A model generated the notes under the pieces. The model had not been told where the DNA came from. It worked only from the letters and a program-made list of their open reading frames with translations, and did no database searches. Source: Geomonas limicola (lineage in GTDB: Bacteria; Desulfobacterota; Desulfuromonadia; Geobacterales; Geobacteraceae). From it: a stretch of 64,000 nt of DNA. Of the stretch, positions 18,496 to 27,492 are shown in pieces. The DNA lies in NCBI RefSeq assembly GCF_014193675.1, contig NZ_BLXZ01000005.1, positions 186,001-250,000 on the forward strand, given 5' to 3'. Each line of letters begins with the position of its first letter. Within the stretch, counting starts at the first letter, position 1. The position numbers were made by a program, and so were the translations under genes.

Positions 18496-18622
18496 AGGTG
18501 CCTCCGTGACTGAACTTGCTGCTTCGAAGGACTTTTCGGCGCGAGTTTCTAATAATTAAGCAATAGTTTTCAGAGACTTCGGCGCAATCGTTCTTACAAT
18601 TTCTTTCTGAATCGGAGGTTGT

Positions 18623-19582
18623 ATGCCGGCAGCGAGTTTCAGCGAGATGCTGCACCAGGGGAAGTGCATACTGGGGGAAGGTGCGGTGATAGAGCGGCTC
18701 AGGCGCGATCCCGCCATCGAGCTCGATCCGTACCTGGTGAACTCCCACCTCGTGTACCTCGAACCGGGGAGACAGGCTCTGGCAGCGATCTGTGGCGGGT
18801 ACCTGGAGATCGCACGTCGCTTCGACCTGCCGCTTTTGCTCTCCACCCCCACCTGGCGTGCCTCCCGCGAGCGGATCGCCGCGGCCGGCCTGGCTGACCG
18901 GGATGTGAACGGCGACAACTTCAGGTTTCTGGACCAGTTGAGGAAAGGGTACGGCGCGTTCGGAGCTCGCGTTTATATCTGCGGGCTCTTGAGCTGCTCC
19001 GGTGATGCCTACCGCCCCGAGGAGGCGCTCTCGACGGCAGATGCACGCGATTTCCACGGCTGGCAGGCTGCGCGGTTGTCGGCATCCGGCGTGGATTTCC
19101 TGCTCGCCTCGACACTGCCGGCGCTGAGCGAGGCGACCGGACTGGCGCAGGCAATGGCGGCAACCGGGCTCCCCTACATCGTGAGTTTCGTGGCGCGCCC
19201 CACGGGGACCCTTTTGGACGGCACACCGCTCACCGAGGCGATCCGCTCGATAGACGCCGCCTCGCCGCAGAAACCGCTGGCCTACCTGGTCAACTGCACC
19301 CATGCAAGCGTTTTCCGCCCAGCCCTCCTCGATCCCCGGAACTCGTCGGATCTGGTACGTACGCGGGTTGTTGGCCTCTTGGCGAACACGGCAGCACTGT
19401 CTCCGGAAGAACTCGACAACAGTGAAGAACTTATCGAGGAGGATCCGGAGGTGTTCGGGCGCTCCGTCGCCGCGCTGCGTCGGGAACTGGGGATGCAGGT
19501 GCTGGGCGGCTGTTGCGGCACCGACGAACGGCACATCGAAAGCCTGGCGCGCCACCTGGTCGAAGAGGATGGGGTGAGCTGA
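18623..19582 (+). CDS. Homocysteine S-methyltransferase family protein
   Basis: A 319-residue barrel protein of the Pfam S-methyl_trans family. The zinc ligands are visible as the Cys of VNCTHASVF and the Cys pair of GGCCGTDERHIE near the C-terminus. Members move a methyl group from S-methylmethionine, a folate or a corrinoid to homocysteine or other thiols. The N-terminus (LGEGAVIERLRRD) differs from the usual D-GG-GT-L start, so the substrate may not be homocysteine. GGAGGTT lies 6 nt before ATG 18623. Confidence 0.8.
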   Translation: MPAASFSEMLHQGKCILGEGAVIERLRRDPAIELDPYLVNSHLVYLEPGRQALAAICGGYLEIARRFDLPLLLSTPTWRASRERIAAAGLADRDVNGDNFRFLDQLRKGYGAFGARVYICGLLSCSGDAYRPEEALSTADARDFHGWQAARLSASGVDFLLASTLPALSEATGLAQAMAATGLPYIVSFVARPTGTLLDGTPLTEAIRSIDAASPQKPLAYLVNCTHASVFRPALLDPRNSSDLVRTRVVGLLANTAALSPEELDNSEELIEEDPEVFGRSVAALRRELGMQVLGGCCGTDERHIESLARHLVEEDGVS

Positions 19583-19649
19583 GGTCTGCCTTGCCGATTG
19601 GGTGCTTGATGGGGAGTACTCAGACCAACAACGATAAGGATCAAAGTAC

Positions 19650-19865
19650 ATGTTCGTACAACCCGGCCGGTATCGGCACTACAAAGGGAATTTTTACCAG
19701 GTGATCGGCGTCGCTCGCCACAGCGAGACTGAAGAACCGATGGTGGTCTACCGCCAGCTCTACGGAAACCAGGAGCTCTGGGTCCGTCCCCTCGAGATGT
19801 TCCTCGAAACGGTGCTCGTTGAAGGACGTGCCGTCGCGAGATTCCAATTCTGCGCCCCCGACTGA
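19650..19865 (+). CDS. DUF1653 domain protein
   Basis: A 71-residue protein starting PGRYRHYKGNFYQVIGVARH, with MVVYRQLYG and LWVRPLEMFLE, a clear DUF1653 signature. These small beta proteins are widespread and of unknown function, sometimes fused to NUDIX or other metabolic enzymes. AAGGAT precedes the ATG. It lies 67 bp after the methyltransferase on the same strand and may be co-transcribed. Confidence 0.85.
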   Translation: MFVQPGRYRHYKGNFYQVIGVARHSETEEPMVVYRQLYGNQELWVRPLEMFLETVLVEGRAVARFQFCAPD

Positions 19866-19994
19866 AACAGGGGGCGTGCTGACCCTCCTTGTCTCCTCGC
19901 AGTACCCCGTTCTGCGTTCAACCTCCCCCCAGACAAACCCCATCCCAATCGACCATCTGTAAGGTTTTCTAAGGTTTTTCCCGACCAGATCCGC

Positions 19995-20021
19995 TCAAGC
20001 TCTGACAGAATCTGCCGATGA
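19995..20021 (+). promoter_or_regulatory. Sigma-28 (FliA)-like promoter before the PAS-GGDEF gene
   Basis: TCAAGCTC (19995-20002), exactly 11 bp, then GCCGATGA (20014-20021). The FliA consensus is TAAAGTTT-N11-GCCGATAA, giving 5 of 8 and 7 of 8 matches. It lies about 75 bp before the predicted start. Confidence 0.4.
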
Positions 20022-20094
20022 AAAGCATACATGGACGGCGGGTCTTCACGATCGAGCAAGGCCCGGCATTACCCCGCCTGCAGCAGTCCCACAG

Positions 20095-21123
20095 TTGGAG
20101 AATCAGATGCTTCAAGAGAATGCGCGCAGGGATCCGAACGTTCTCGTGCCGGGTTCCCGCTCCCTGGAAGACCCCTACCAAAACCTCGTAGATCTCTCAC
20201 CATTCGGCATTTCGCTCTATCGAGACGGGTGCTTTGAGTTCGTGAACGCCGCCGGAGTCAGGATCCTTGGTGCAGCGTCCGAACAGGAGCTGGTGGGGAG
20301 GGAGATCCTCGACTTTGTCCACCCGCACTACCACCAGGTGTTCCTGGAACGGTTGAGGCTTCTTGAGGAGCGTAACGTCGAGGTCCCCTGGATGGAGGAG
20401 AAGTTTCTCCGCCTGGACGGGCTACCGGTCGACGTCGAGATTACGGCGCTCCCCTTCGGCCAGGACGGCTTCCAGATCCTCTTCCGCGACATTACTGAGC
20501 GCAAGGCCGCGGAACAGCGCCTGGAGCGGATGGCGAACTACGACGAGTTGACTGCGCTGCCGAGCCGCAGTTTCTTCTTCGACCGTCTGAACCAGCTCAT
20601 TCTGCAGGGGAAGCGGGACGCCGCGAGGTTTGCCCTGCTGTTCATCGACCTGGACCGTTTCAGGGAGGTGAACGAGCAGCTCGGTCACTACTTCGGGGAT
20701 CTGGTCCTCAAGGAGGTCGCGGTGCGCTTGAGGTTGTGTCTGCGGGAGACCGATACGGTCGCGCGGCTGGAGGGAGACAAGTTCCTGGTGCTCCTTTCCA
20801 GGATCGCCGACCGCCAGGACGCTGCCAAGATAGCCCAACGCATCGCCCTGGCTCTCCGCGAACCCTTCGACCTGCAGGGGCATGTCTGCGCGCTGGGTGC
20901 CAGTATTGGCATCAGCCTGTTTCCCGAGGACGGTGAGACCAAGGAGCAGCAGCTCCTCAAGGCGGATACCGCGAGGTACCGCAGCAAGCAGCTCGGACGC
21001 AGCAGCTTCCAGTTCTTTAGCCCCGATCCGGCCTCCAGTGACGCAGCTCGGCGCCTAAGCCGCAGTGGAGCGACACCGGGGAGCGAATTGGCGGTTCGGG
21101 CAGATTCTTTTCTGGTTTCCTGA
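20095..21123 (+). CDS. PAS-GGDEF protein with degenerate active site
   Basis: Up to 342 residues from TTG 20095, or four fewer from ATG 20107. A PAS domain spans about 28-140 (LVDLSPFGISLYRDG, then ILFRDITERKAAEQ) and a GGDEF domain about 145-310. The GGDEF motif itself is E226-G-D-K-F, so the first Gly and the Glu are replaced, which should weaken or abolish diguanylate cyclase activity. The inhibitory RxxD site (R217-E-T-D220) five residues upstream is intact. It may therefore be a c-di-GMP receptor rather than a cyclase. No EAL domain follows. Confidence 0.87.
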   Translation: MENQMLQENARRDPNVLVPGSRSLEDPYQNLVDLSPFGISLYRDGCFEFVNAAGVRILGAASEQELVGREILDFVHPHYHQVFLERLRLLEERNVEVPWMEEKFLRLDGLPVDVEITALPFGQDGFQILFRDITERKAAEQRLERMANYDELTALPSRSFFFDRLNQLILQGKRDAARFALLFIDLDRFREVNEQLGHYFGDLVLKEVAVRLRLCLRETDTVARLEGDKFLVLLSRIADRQDAAKIAQRIALALREPFDLQGHVCALGASIGISLFPEDGETKEQQLLKADTARYRSKQLGRSSFQFFSPDPASSDAARRLSRSGATPGSELAVRADSFLVS

Positions 21124-21197
21124 CGGGGTATGCACTGTCAGTCCTGCTGTGTCAGAGCAGTTTTGATCTGCGTCACGATGACCCCTGCAGGAAACGC

Positions 21198-21224
21198 TCA
21201 AGTTTCGTTTAATGATGCCGAAAA
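21198..21224 (+). promoter_or_regulatory. Sigma-28 (FliA)-like promoter of the PAS chemoreceptor gene
   Basis: TCAAGTTT (21198-21205), 11 bp, then GCCGAAAA (21217-21224). This is 7 of 8 at both elements against TAAAGTTT-N11-GCCGATAA. Transcription would give a 5' leader of about 105 nt before ATG 21337. Confidence 0.65.
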
Positions 21225-21336
21225 GTGTTTGTAGGAGGTATCCTGCATCAGGGACGCTGGATTCCGGAGCAGGCCTCCTGAGAGACCGCGGCCTCTTTTA
21301 GCTGAGAGACCATCCAAACCGATCAAGGAGAAAGCG

Positions 21337-22455
21337 ATGGGACTTTTCGGAGGGTTCAACTGGCAGGAGTTGGAAGACAAAAAAGCTGAGGTTGCAAAGT
21401 ACCTGCAGATGTTCGACAACGTCGACAACATCGTGATGCTGTGCGATACCACGCCCGAGAACAAGATTTTCTACATGAACAGCCGCGCCAAGGAACTGTT
21501 CGGCCAGCACCGCGGGGAGCTCAACTCCGGGTTGCGCGGGGCTGACGTAGCCCAGGCGGCCGGCAATTCAATCCACCAGTTCCACAAGGATCCGGGCCGC
21601 ATCAGAAAGATCTTTGCTGCGCCACGCAACGACATGCCGCACCGTGCCGAGATTCCCATTGGGGAACTTACCCTGCGCACCACTGCATATCCCATCTGGG
21701 ACCAGCTCAACCCGAACAAGGTGATCTGCTACATGGCCTGCTGGAGCGACATCACTGCGGAAAAGCTCATCCAGGCGATGACGGAGGAGCAGAAGCAGCG
21801 CAAGGAGTACCTGGAGTCCCAGGTGGCCCAGATCGCGACGGCCATGGAAGAGATGAGCGCCACCGTCAACGAGGTCGCCCACAACACCACCAACGCCTCG
21901 GATTCGGCAAGCACCGTCGCCAACAGCGCACGGGAAGGGCAGCAGGTGGTGAGCCAGGCGGTCCTTGAGATGCAGAAGGTGGCGGAGATCGTGCGCAGTT
22001 CGGCGGTGATCGTCAGAAGCCTCGGGGCCAAGTCCGAGAAGATCGGCGAGTTTGTCAGCGTGATCAACGACATCGCCGACCAGACCAACCTCCTTGCTCT
22101 CAACGCGGCCATCGAGGCGGCACGCGCCGGCGAGCAGGGACGGGGCTTTGCGGTCGTGGCCGACGAGGTGCGCAGCCTGGCTGACCGCACCGTCGCCTCC
22201 ACCAAGGAGATCCGCCTGATGGTGAACGAAATCCAGAAGGAAACCGGACTTGCGGTGGAATCGATCGAGAAGGGGAAAGCAGAGGCGGAAATCGGCGAAA
22301 GCCTGTCGCACCAGGCCGATACCGCGCTCACCAATATCGTGGGCTCCATCGAATTGATCGAGACCGTCATCTCCCAGATCGCGACCGCTTCCGAAGAACA
22401 GGCCGCCACCGCTTCGATCATCGCCAGCAACCTGGAGCAGATCTCCCGCAGTTAA
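21337..22455 (+). CDS. Soluble PAS-domain methyl-accepting chemotaxis protein
   Basis: A 372-residue protein without a signal peptide or transmembrane helix. The N-terminal PAS-like domain (about 15-145; [20 protein letters not shown]) is followed by a short coiled coil. The MCP signalling domain has the hallmark hairpin [20 protein letters not shown] and [16 protein letters not shown]. It ends soon after the second methylation helix ([16 protein letters not shown]), with no CheR-binding pentapeptide. A cytoplasmic energy or redox chemoreceptor is likely. AAGGAG precedes the ATG, and a sigma-28-like promoter lies upstream. Confidence 0.92.
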   Translation: MGLFGGFNWQELEDKKAEVAKYLQMFDNVDNIVMLCDTTPENKIFYMNSRAKELFGQHRGELNSGLRGADVAQAAGNSIHQFHKDPGRIRKIFAAPRNDMPHRAEIPIGELTLRTTAYPIWDQLNPNKVICYMACWSDITAEKLIQAMTEEQKQRKEYLESQVAQIATAMEEMSATVNEVAHNTTNASDSASTVANSAREGQQVVSQAVLEMQKVAEIVRSSAVIVRSLGAKSEKIGEFVSVINDIADQTNLLALNAAIEAARAGEQGRGFAVVADEVRSLADRTVASTKEIRLMVNEIQKETGLAVESIEKGKAEAEIGESLSHQADTALTNIVGSIELIETVISQIATASEEQAATASIIASNLEQISRS

Positions 22456-22479
22456 TACGACCGACAAAGCGGAAATGAC

Positions 22480-22518
22480 AAGACGACGCATCCAGTCAGG
22501 ATGTGCCGTCTTTTTTTT
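22480..22518 (+). terminator. Rho-independent terminator of the PAS chemoreceptor gene
   Basis: AAGACGACGCATCC pairs with GGATGTGCCGTCTT (one mismatch and one G-U pair) around a 5-nt loop, followed by a run of eight T. Confidence 0.88.
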
Positions 22519-22565
22519 GATGAGCTGCCCCGGAATATCTGGAGGCGCTACTTACTGCAACGGCC

Positions 22566-23090
22566 TTACTGGCAGGCGAGCGTGGGACCGGAAATCGGCT
22601 CGTCTCCATGAATCTTCAACAGTACGTAGTCGCTGAACTTCTCGGTAGAGATGAGGAAGCGGACCTCTTGGGGGTGGTCCGGCGAGTTCTGTTTGAGGGT
22701 GGCAGGCACCCGGACCTGTGGCGTTCCCGTCGCGTGCGTCTCCAGGATGGAGCGCCTGATTACGCAGCCGGAGCAGTGGTAGGTGTTGCCGCAACCGCCT
22801 GGTAGCCGTGAATAGGCACACTCGAAGACTTCGCCTGTCCGGTGCCCGGCAAACTGGGTGGCATCCTTGCCGAGCAGGTTCAGGGCCTTGTCGTTTGCCG
22901 TCTTCACGATCCCCTCGTAACTCACCAGCAGTACCGGTATGGAAATCTGGTCCAGGAATTTCCGGAGATCGTTGGGTATGTTGATGATGACTGCATTGGC
23001 ACAGGGAAGACAGATGCCATAGGAGATGCCTTTACCCGAGCTATCGGTTTCGCTCAACTTCTTACCGCACCACGCACAAATCTGTTTCAT
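22566..23090 (-). CDS. PAS protein with N-terminal zinc knuckle and internal Cys cluster
   Basis: A 174-residue protein. Residues 5-30 hold two CxxC pairs (CAWC and CLPC), a small zinc ribbon. A PAS domain follows (IPVLLVSYEGIVKTANDKAL). Inside it is a Cys cluster with the pattern ECAYSR...GGCGNTYHCSGCVIR, four cysteines close in sequence. I recall the GCGxxxxCxxCxIR pattern from PAS sensors of sulfate and metal reducers. It could bind an Fe-S cluster or metal, but this is unproven. No output domain is present, so it probably works with a partner. Monocistronic, convergent with the chemoreceptor gene. Confidence 0.82.
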   Translation of the reverse strand: MKQICAWCGKKLSETDSSGKGISYGICLPCANAVIINIPNDLRKFLDQISIPVLLVSYEGIVKTANDKALNLLGKDATQFAGHRTGEVFECAYSRLPGGCGNTYHCSGCVIRRSILETHATGTPQVRVPATLKQNSPDHPQEVRFLISTEKFSDYVLLKIHGDEPISGPTLACQ

Positions 23091-23306
23091 GTTACGCGAT
23101 GACCTCGCTGATCTGTTGTAGAGAAATCACTGTGCCGTGGACAGTGCGGCACTGTGACGAGAAGCCCTGGTGGCTTTGCTGTCTCTCTTTTGCCGATGAG
23201 TACAAACCTGAAGACTATGTAAGACGAGTCTTAATGTTTGAGATTAGATCAGTCATAAACTCAATGCAAGAAAAATAATGTTCGCCCCTGCGTGGTCACC
23301 TGAACT

Positions 23307-23795
23307 CTAGAGCAGGGGCTCAACATCCTGCGCGATGCTTTCCGGTGTGGTAGTCGGGGCGTAGCGCTGCACTACCTCTCCGGTACGGTTCACCAGGAAC
23401 TTGGTGAAATTCCACTTGATAGCTTCGCTTCCCAGAAGACCTTTCTGTGCCGACTTGAGCAGCCGGTAGAGCGGGTGGGTCTCCGGCCCGTTCACCTCCA
23501 CCTTCGCAAACATCGGGAAGCTTACCTGGTAGGTTAGCGAGCAGAAGGAGCGGATCTCCTCGGCGTTCCCCGGTTCCTGGTGTCCGAACTGGTCACAGGG
23601 GAAGCCGAGCACCGCCAGGCCCCGGTCGTGGTAGCTGCGGTAGAGCGCCTCCAGTCCCGCGTACTGCGGTGTGAAGCCGCACTTGCTCGCCACGTTGACG
23701 ATGAGCAGTACCTTGCCGCGGTACGGCTCCAGGGTCTGGCGTTCGCCTTCGAGGGTGGTGACTTCCATATCGTAAATGCTCTGCGATTCCTGCAT
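23307..23795 (-). CDS. Glutathione peroxidase family (thioredoxin-dependent type)
   Basis: A 162-residue thioredoxin-fold peroxidase. The peroxidatic residue is C39 (NVASKCGFTPQY), with catalytic Q73 (FPCDQFGHQEPG) and the W128-N129 pair (KWNFTKFLV). Additional C67 and C85 fit the two-Cys GPx type recycled by thioredoxin instead of glutathione. It reduces H2O2 or organic peroxides in the cytoplasm. GGGAGG precedes the ATG. It lies 16 bp after the SDR gene and is probably co-transcribed. Confidence 0.93.
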   Translation of the reverse strand: MQESQSIYDMEVTTLEGERQTLEPYRGKVLLIVNVASKCGFTPQYAGLEALYRSYHDRGLAVLGFPCDQFGHQEPGNAEEIRSFCSLTYQVSFPMFAKVEVNGPETHPLYRLLKSAQKGLLGSEAIKWNFTKFLVNRTGEVVQRYAPTTTPESIAQDVEPLL

Positions 23796-23811
23796 GAAAA
23801 CTGCCTCCCGA

Positions 23812-24414
23812 TCAGGCGAAGTCTCTCGCGTTGATGACGATGCCGCTGCGCGCGCCGGATATGCTGGAGCGATAGGCCTCGGCGACCCGTTCCGACGGCA
23901 TACCGATTGCCGTATCCATCCCCAGCGCCAGCAGGGTTTCCTTCACCCAGGGTGGGCTCACCACGTTGATGCGGATGCCGCGCGGCATCTCGAGTGCCGC
24001 TGCCCGGACGAACCCCTCGATGCCGGCGTTGATCATGCTGATCGAACTGCTTCCCGGCATCGGCTGCTGGCTCAGGATGCCGCTGGTCAGGGTGATGGAG
24101 CCTTGGTCCTTGATGTGGTTCAAGGCGACCCGTACCAGGTTCACCTGGCCCATGAGTTTGCTGTCGAGACCGAGCTGGAAGTCGGCGTCGCTCAGTTCGT
24201 TGAGCGGTGCAAAGCGCGCCACGCCTGCTGCGCAGATCAGCGCCTCGAACGGTCCTACCTCTTTGAACAGGTTCTGCAGCGATTCCCTGTTGGTGATGTC
24301 GGCGCGGAAGTCACCGCTTTTCGAGGCAACCTTCACTACTTCGTGTTCGGCGCTCAGGAGCTTGACGACTGCCTTGCCGATGGTTCCGGTCGCTCCCACA
24401 ACGATTACTCTCAT
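23812..24414 (-). CDS. Short-chain dehydrogenase-like protein lacking YxxxK
   Basis: A 200-residue Rossmann protein with the NAD(P) motif VGATGTIGKAVV at the N-terminus and CAAGVARF in the middle. The usual YxxxK catalytic pair is absent. The matching stretch reads SSISMINAGIEGF, followed by the normal RINVVSPPWV segment. It is the short SDR form also found as a 200-residue family in other Proteobacteria. It may bind NADP without the classic chemistry. GGAGG lies before ATG 24414. Same-strand neighbours are the barrel protease upstream (50 bp) and glutathione peroxidase downstream. Confidence 0.85.
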   Translation of the reverse strand: MRVIVVGATGTIGKAVVKLLSAEHEVVKVASKSGDFRADITNRESLQNLFKEVGPFEALICAAGVARFAPLNELSDADFQLGLDSKLMGQVNLVRVALNHIKDQGSITLTSGILSQQPMPGSSSISMINAGIEGFVRAAALEMPRGIRINVVSPPWVKETLLALGMDTAIGMPSERVAEAYRSSISGARSGIVINARDFA

Positions 24415-24464
24415 AGCCTTATCCTCCTCTGTTTGAGGGCGACGGCTTTGACAGTTGGGTCGCC

Positions 24465-27400
24465 CTACAGGTTGACGTATATCGTAAAGTATACTTGGTT
24501 TTCCCCTCCGGCGCGGAATCCATGTGCGACGCCGAGGGCCGGCGTTATCTTGAGCCAGTAGCCCAGGGTGACATCGAGGCGTGCCTCGGCACCGATGCCG
24601 ACCTTGAGCCGGTCGCTGTCGAAGTGGTTCTGGTCGTCCCAGACCTCGCCCGCGTCCACGAAGAGCGCACCGTGCAGCTTCTCGGCGAACACCGGCCCGG
24701 TGCCGGGTCCGGCCATCGGGTAGAAGAGGGGAGCCCGGTATTCCAGGGTACCGGTGGTCACGAACTTGCCGGTCTGCGAGCGGGACGGGTAGCCGCGCAC
24801 CGGGTAGGGGTTCAGGTCGGAGGGGATGCCGCCGATCTGGAACGCCTGCTGCCCGTACTTCTGGCTCAGGTCCGCAAGGCCACCGGAGAGGCGCAGGTAG
24901 AGCACCTGGTGCCGGTCACCGCCGAAGGGGAGCCGCAGGAACTCCTGGTAGCGTGCCTCGAGTTGGGAGTAGTCGAGATCGCCCCCGAAGGCCTCGGCGA
25001 AGCGGCGGTAGGTGAGCGAGACGGTGCGCCCTTCCTCGGCAGAGATCGAGTAGGGGTAGCTCAGGGCATTGTCGAAGCTTACCTCGGCGAACAGGTTGGT
25101 GCGCCTGCCCCGGAAGATGGTGAGGCCGTTGAACCTCCCGGACAGACTCAGGGTGGTCAATGCGCTCTGATCCTCGAACTGGTAGCCGCCGGTTAAGAGG
25201 TAGCGCGATTCCAGAAAGTTGATCGGGTAGGAGACTTGGGCGGTGAACCCCTGGTCGAGTTCCCAGTAGTCGCCGCGCTGCTGCAGGTTGTCGTAGAGGA
25301 CCGGCTGCACGTGGGCAAGTAGCGAATAGGTCGGGTAGCAGTAGTCGTTGCGGTAGATAAGGTCGAAATAGCCACGATCCCTGCCAAAGCTGTAATCGGC
25401 GCTCAGGGCATAGGACTGGTAGCCGAGCACGTCGGCACCCGCGGTGAAGACACCGAGGACCGGTGTATCGGAGCCGTCACCGGTCAACCGGGGGAGCCAG
25501 AAATGGGGCAGCAGCGTGGGCCAGGCGCGGTAGGGCGTGCCGTTCATCGCCGGAAGGGCCGGCTCGGGAGTCAGCGACGCAGCGGCGGCCGCAGCCGCAG
25601 CGCTCGGCGCGTGGGGCGTTGCCGCGGGTGCCGCCGGGGCTGCTGGTTCCTGCGGGTTCCCCGATGGGGCGGTTGCCGGATCGGCCAGGTCGACAGGGCG
25701 TTTGCGGGTAAGCGGCAGGGCAGGGCCGCGCTCGGTGCTGAAGCTGGCGGGATCGAGGGCGAGCTCAGCAATCAGGAAGCCGCGACTCTGGTAGCTTGAG
25801 AACACCGCGGCCTTGCCGTCGGGGGCGAGGTCCGGCTGGAGCGCACCGCCCAGGAGATGGCTCACCTGGTAGCTCTTCCGGTCGCTGAGCCGGAAGGCGA
25901 AGAGGTTGAAGACCCCGGTTTCGTCTGAGACGTAGGCGATGAAGGAGCCGTCGGGAGCCCAGCTCGGCTGGTCGACGCTGAAGGGGGCGCTGAACAGGGT
26001 GGTGTCCTCGCCGCTGGCCACACGGTAGAGGTGCAGCGAGCTGTGGCCGGCATTGTCGCGCAGGGCATAGCAGACGCTTGAGCCATCGGGGGACCAGCGC
26101 GGGTTGGAGACGCGCTCCTCGCGGTAGCTGGTGAGCTGGCGCGGTTTCAGGTCGCGCTCCAAGAGGACCAGGTTCTGGCTGCCGCGGTCGCTTGTCACCG
26201 CCACGAACCGGCTACCGTCGGGGCTTACGTCCACCCCCGAGAGCCGCTCGCCGCGGGTGAGCCGGGTCACCCGGTCCAGGGCTACCTCGTACCGGTAGAG
26301 GTCCTGGTAGACATCGAAGCCGCGGTTGATCTCGGCCTGGGTGAAGTAGAGCCTGGATCCGTCCCGCGACCAGCTCAGAGAGCCGTCCGAGGGGAGGCGC
26401 CGGAACTCGGCGAGCTGGTTTGTTCCGCTGCGGTCGGTAATGACCACCGTGGTGTGGTCATGCGGGTCGCGCCGGGTGTAGGCGAGCCGGCTGCCGTCGG
26501 GGGAGAACCTCGGGTTGGTGAGTCGCTCCCCCCGGTTGCTGAGGATGATCGTGGGGGTGAACGGCTTGCTGGAGAGCGTCGCGATCTTTTTCTGTTGTTC
26601 CGCACGCAGGTCGAGCAGCATGTCGTTGTAGAGCTGGTCGTAGCTCCGGCCGAAGAACTGGCGCGGCGCACCGTTGATGAAGTAGGGGAAGCGGCCGGCG
26701 TGGCTCAGGTTCAGGACGCCGAGGGCATCCTTGCCGTAGCGGTCAGCCATAAATTTCTGGAACCGGTAGCCGTACAGGTAGCGCAGGTTTCCGGAGGGCC
26801 AGAAGGGGACGTCGCCGTTTACCTGGTCCACCCGGGGGAGCGTGTTCTGCGCCACCGCCATGCGGAAGACCATGTCGTAGTAGCTGCCGGTGCCGCGTCC
26901 CTGGCCGTTGAACTCCGTTTCGGCCCAGGTCGCCATACCTTCGTGCCACCAGCGGGGGAGGAAGATGTTGGGAGGAGCCGAGAGGAAGAAGACCAGCTCG
27001 GAAAGGGGATCGGCCCCGGGGATCGGCTTGCCGAAGATGCCGCGGGTGGTGCGCCAGAAGCCGCGCGAGGGGTCCAGGTTCACGATGTGGGTGTACTCGT
27101 GGGTGATCAGGACCTTGAGCCAGTCGTCGTACTCGCCGATCGTCGAGTCCAGGGCCGGCGGCACCACCTGGATCAGGATGGCGTTGTAGGGGAGGGCGGT
27201 GGTGAGTCCGTTGGTGAAGTCGGAGTTGTCGATCAGCACCAGTTGAGTTTTCTCGACCGGGCGCCAGCCGAACTGGTCGCCGAGCGAATTGCGCACCTCT
27301 TCGGCGATGCGGGCAGCTTTTTTGGCGACCGGTTCCAGGCCCTGGTGGTAGTGGACCGAGAAGTTGGGAGTCTCAATGGTGGAAAAGACAAATGAGGTAT

Positions 27401-27479
27401 CGAGGTGCGCGGCGTGGGAAACAGAGGCCAGGCATACCAACACCAGTGCAGCCAGAACAGCGATAACAGATGATCTCAT
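24465..27479 (-). CDS. Exported metalloprotease / TolB-like propeller / outer-membrane barrel fusion
   Basis: A 1004-residue protein with a signal peptide (cleavage near SHAA-H, residue 24). Residues ~30-290 resemble a gluzincin or peptidase MA-like domain: HEYTH at 127-131, and WWHEGMATW supplying a third ligand, E180. About 300-570 holds repeated WD40-like/PD40 strands (SPDGSRLAYT, SRDGSRLYF, SPDGSRFVAV, APDGSFIAYV), a TolB/DPP-IV-type propeller. A Pro/Ala linker spans ~595-640. The C-terminal ~340 residues have alternating barrel strands and end in YFTIYVNL. I infer a protease and propeller displayed by an outer-membrane barrel. AAGGAG precedes the ATG. Confidence 0.82.
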   Translation of the reverse strand: MRSSVIAVLAALVLVCLASVSHAAHLDTSFVFSTIETPNFSVHYHQGLEPVAKKAARIAEEVRNSLGDQFGWRPVEKTQLVLIDNSDFTNGLTTALPYNAILIQVVPPALDSTIGEYDDWLKVLITHEYTHIVNLDPSRGFWRTTRGIFGKPIPGADPLSELVFFLSAPPNIFLPRWWHEGMATWAETEFNGQGRGTGSYYDMVFRMAVAQNTLPRVDQVNGDVPFWPSGNLRYLYGYRFQKFMADRYGKDALGVLNLSHAGRFPYFINGAPRQFFGRSYDQLYNDMLLDLRAEQQKKIATLSSKPFTPTIILSNRGERLTNPRFSPDGSRLAYTRRDPHDHTTVVITDRSGTNQLAEFRRLPSDGSLSWSRDGSRLYFTQAEINRGFDVYQDLYRYEVALDRVTRLTRGERLSGVDVSPDGSRFVAVTSDRGSQNLVLLERDLKPRQLTSYREERVSNPRWSPDGSSVCYALRDNAGHSSLHLYRVASGEDTTLFSAPFSVDQPSWAPDGSFIAYVSDETGVFNLFAFRLSDRKSYQVSHLLGGALQPDLAPDGKAAVFSSYQSRGFLIAELALDPASFSTERGPALPLTRKRPVDLADPATAPSGNPQEPAAPAAPAATPHAPSAAAAAAAASLTPEPALPAMNGTPYRAWPTLLPHFWLPRLTGDGSDTPVLGVFTAGADVLGYQSYALSADYSFGRDRGYFDLIYRNDYCYPTYSLLAHVQPVLYDNLQQRGDYWELDQGFTAQVSYPINFLESRYLLTGGYQFEDQSALTTLSLSGRFNGLTIFRGRRTNLFAEVSFDNALSYPYSISAEEGRTVSLTYRRFAEAFGGDLDYSQLEARYQEFLRLPFGGDRHQVLYLRLSGGLADLSQKYGQQAFQIGGIPSDLNPYPVRGYPSRSQTGKFVTTGTLEYRAPLFYPMAGPGTGPVFAEKLHGALFVDAGEVWDDQNHFDSDRLKVGIGAEARLDVTLGYWLKITPALGVAHGFRAGGENQVYFTIYVNL

Positions 27480-27492
27480 AGGCTCCTTCGCG

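Noticed and set aside
18533..18559. Possible sigma-28 promoter for the first hemerythrin (GCCGAAAA with N11 and TTAATTAT on the minus strand)
   Set aside because: The -35 element matches only 5 of 8, and the -10 alone is too weak to support a call.
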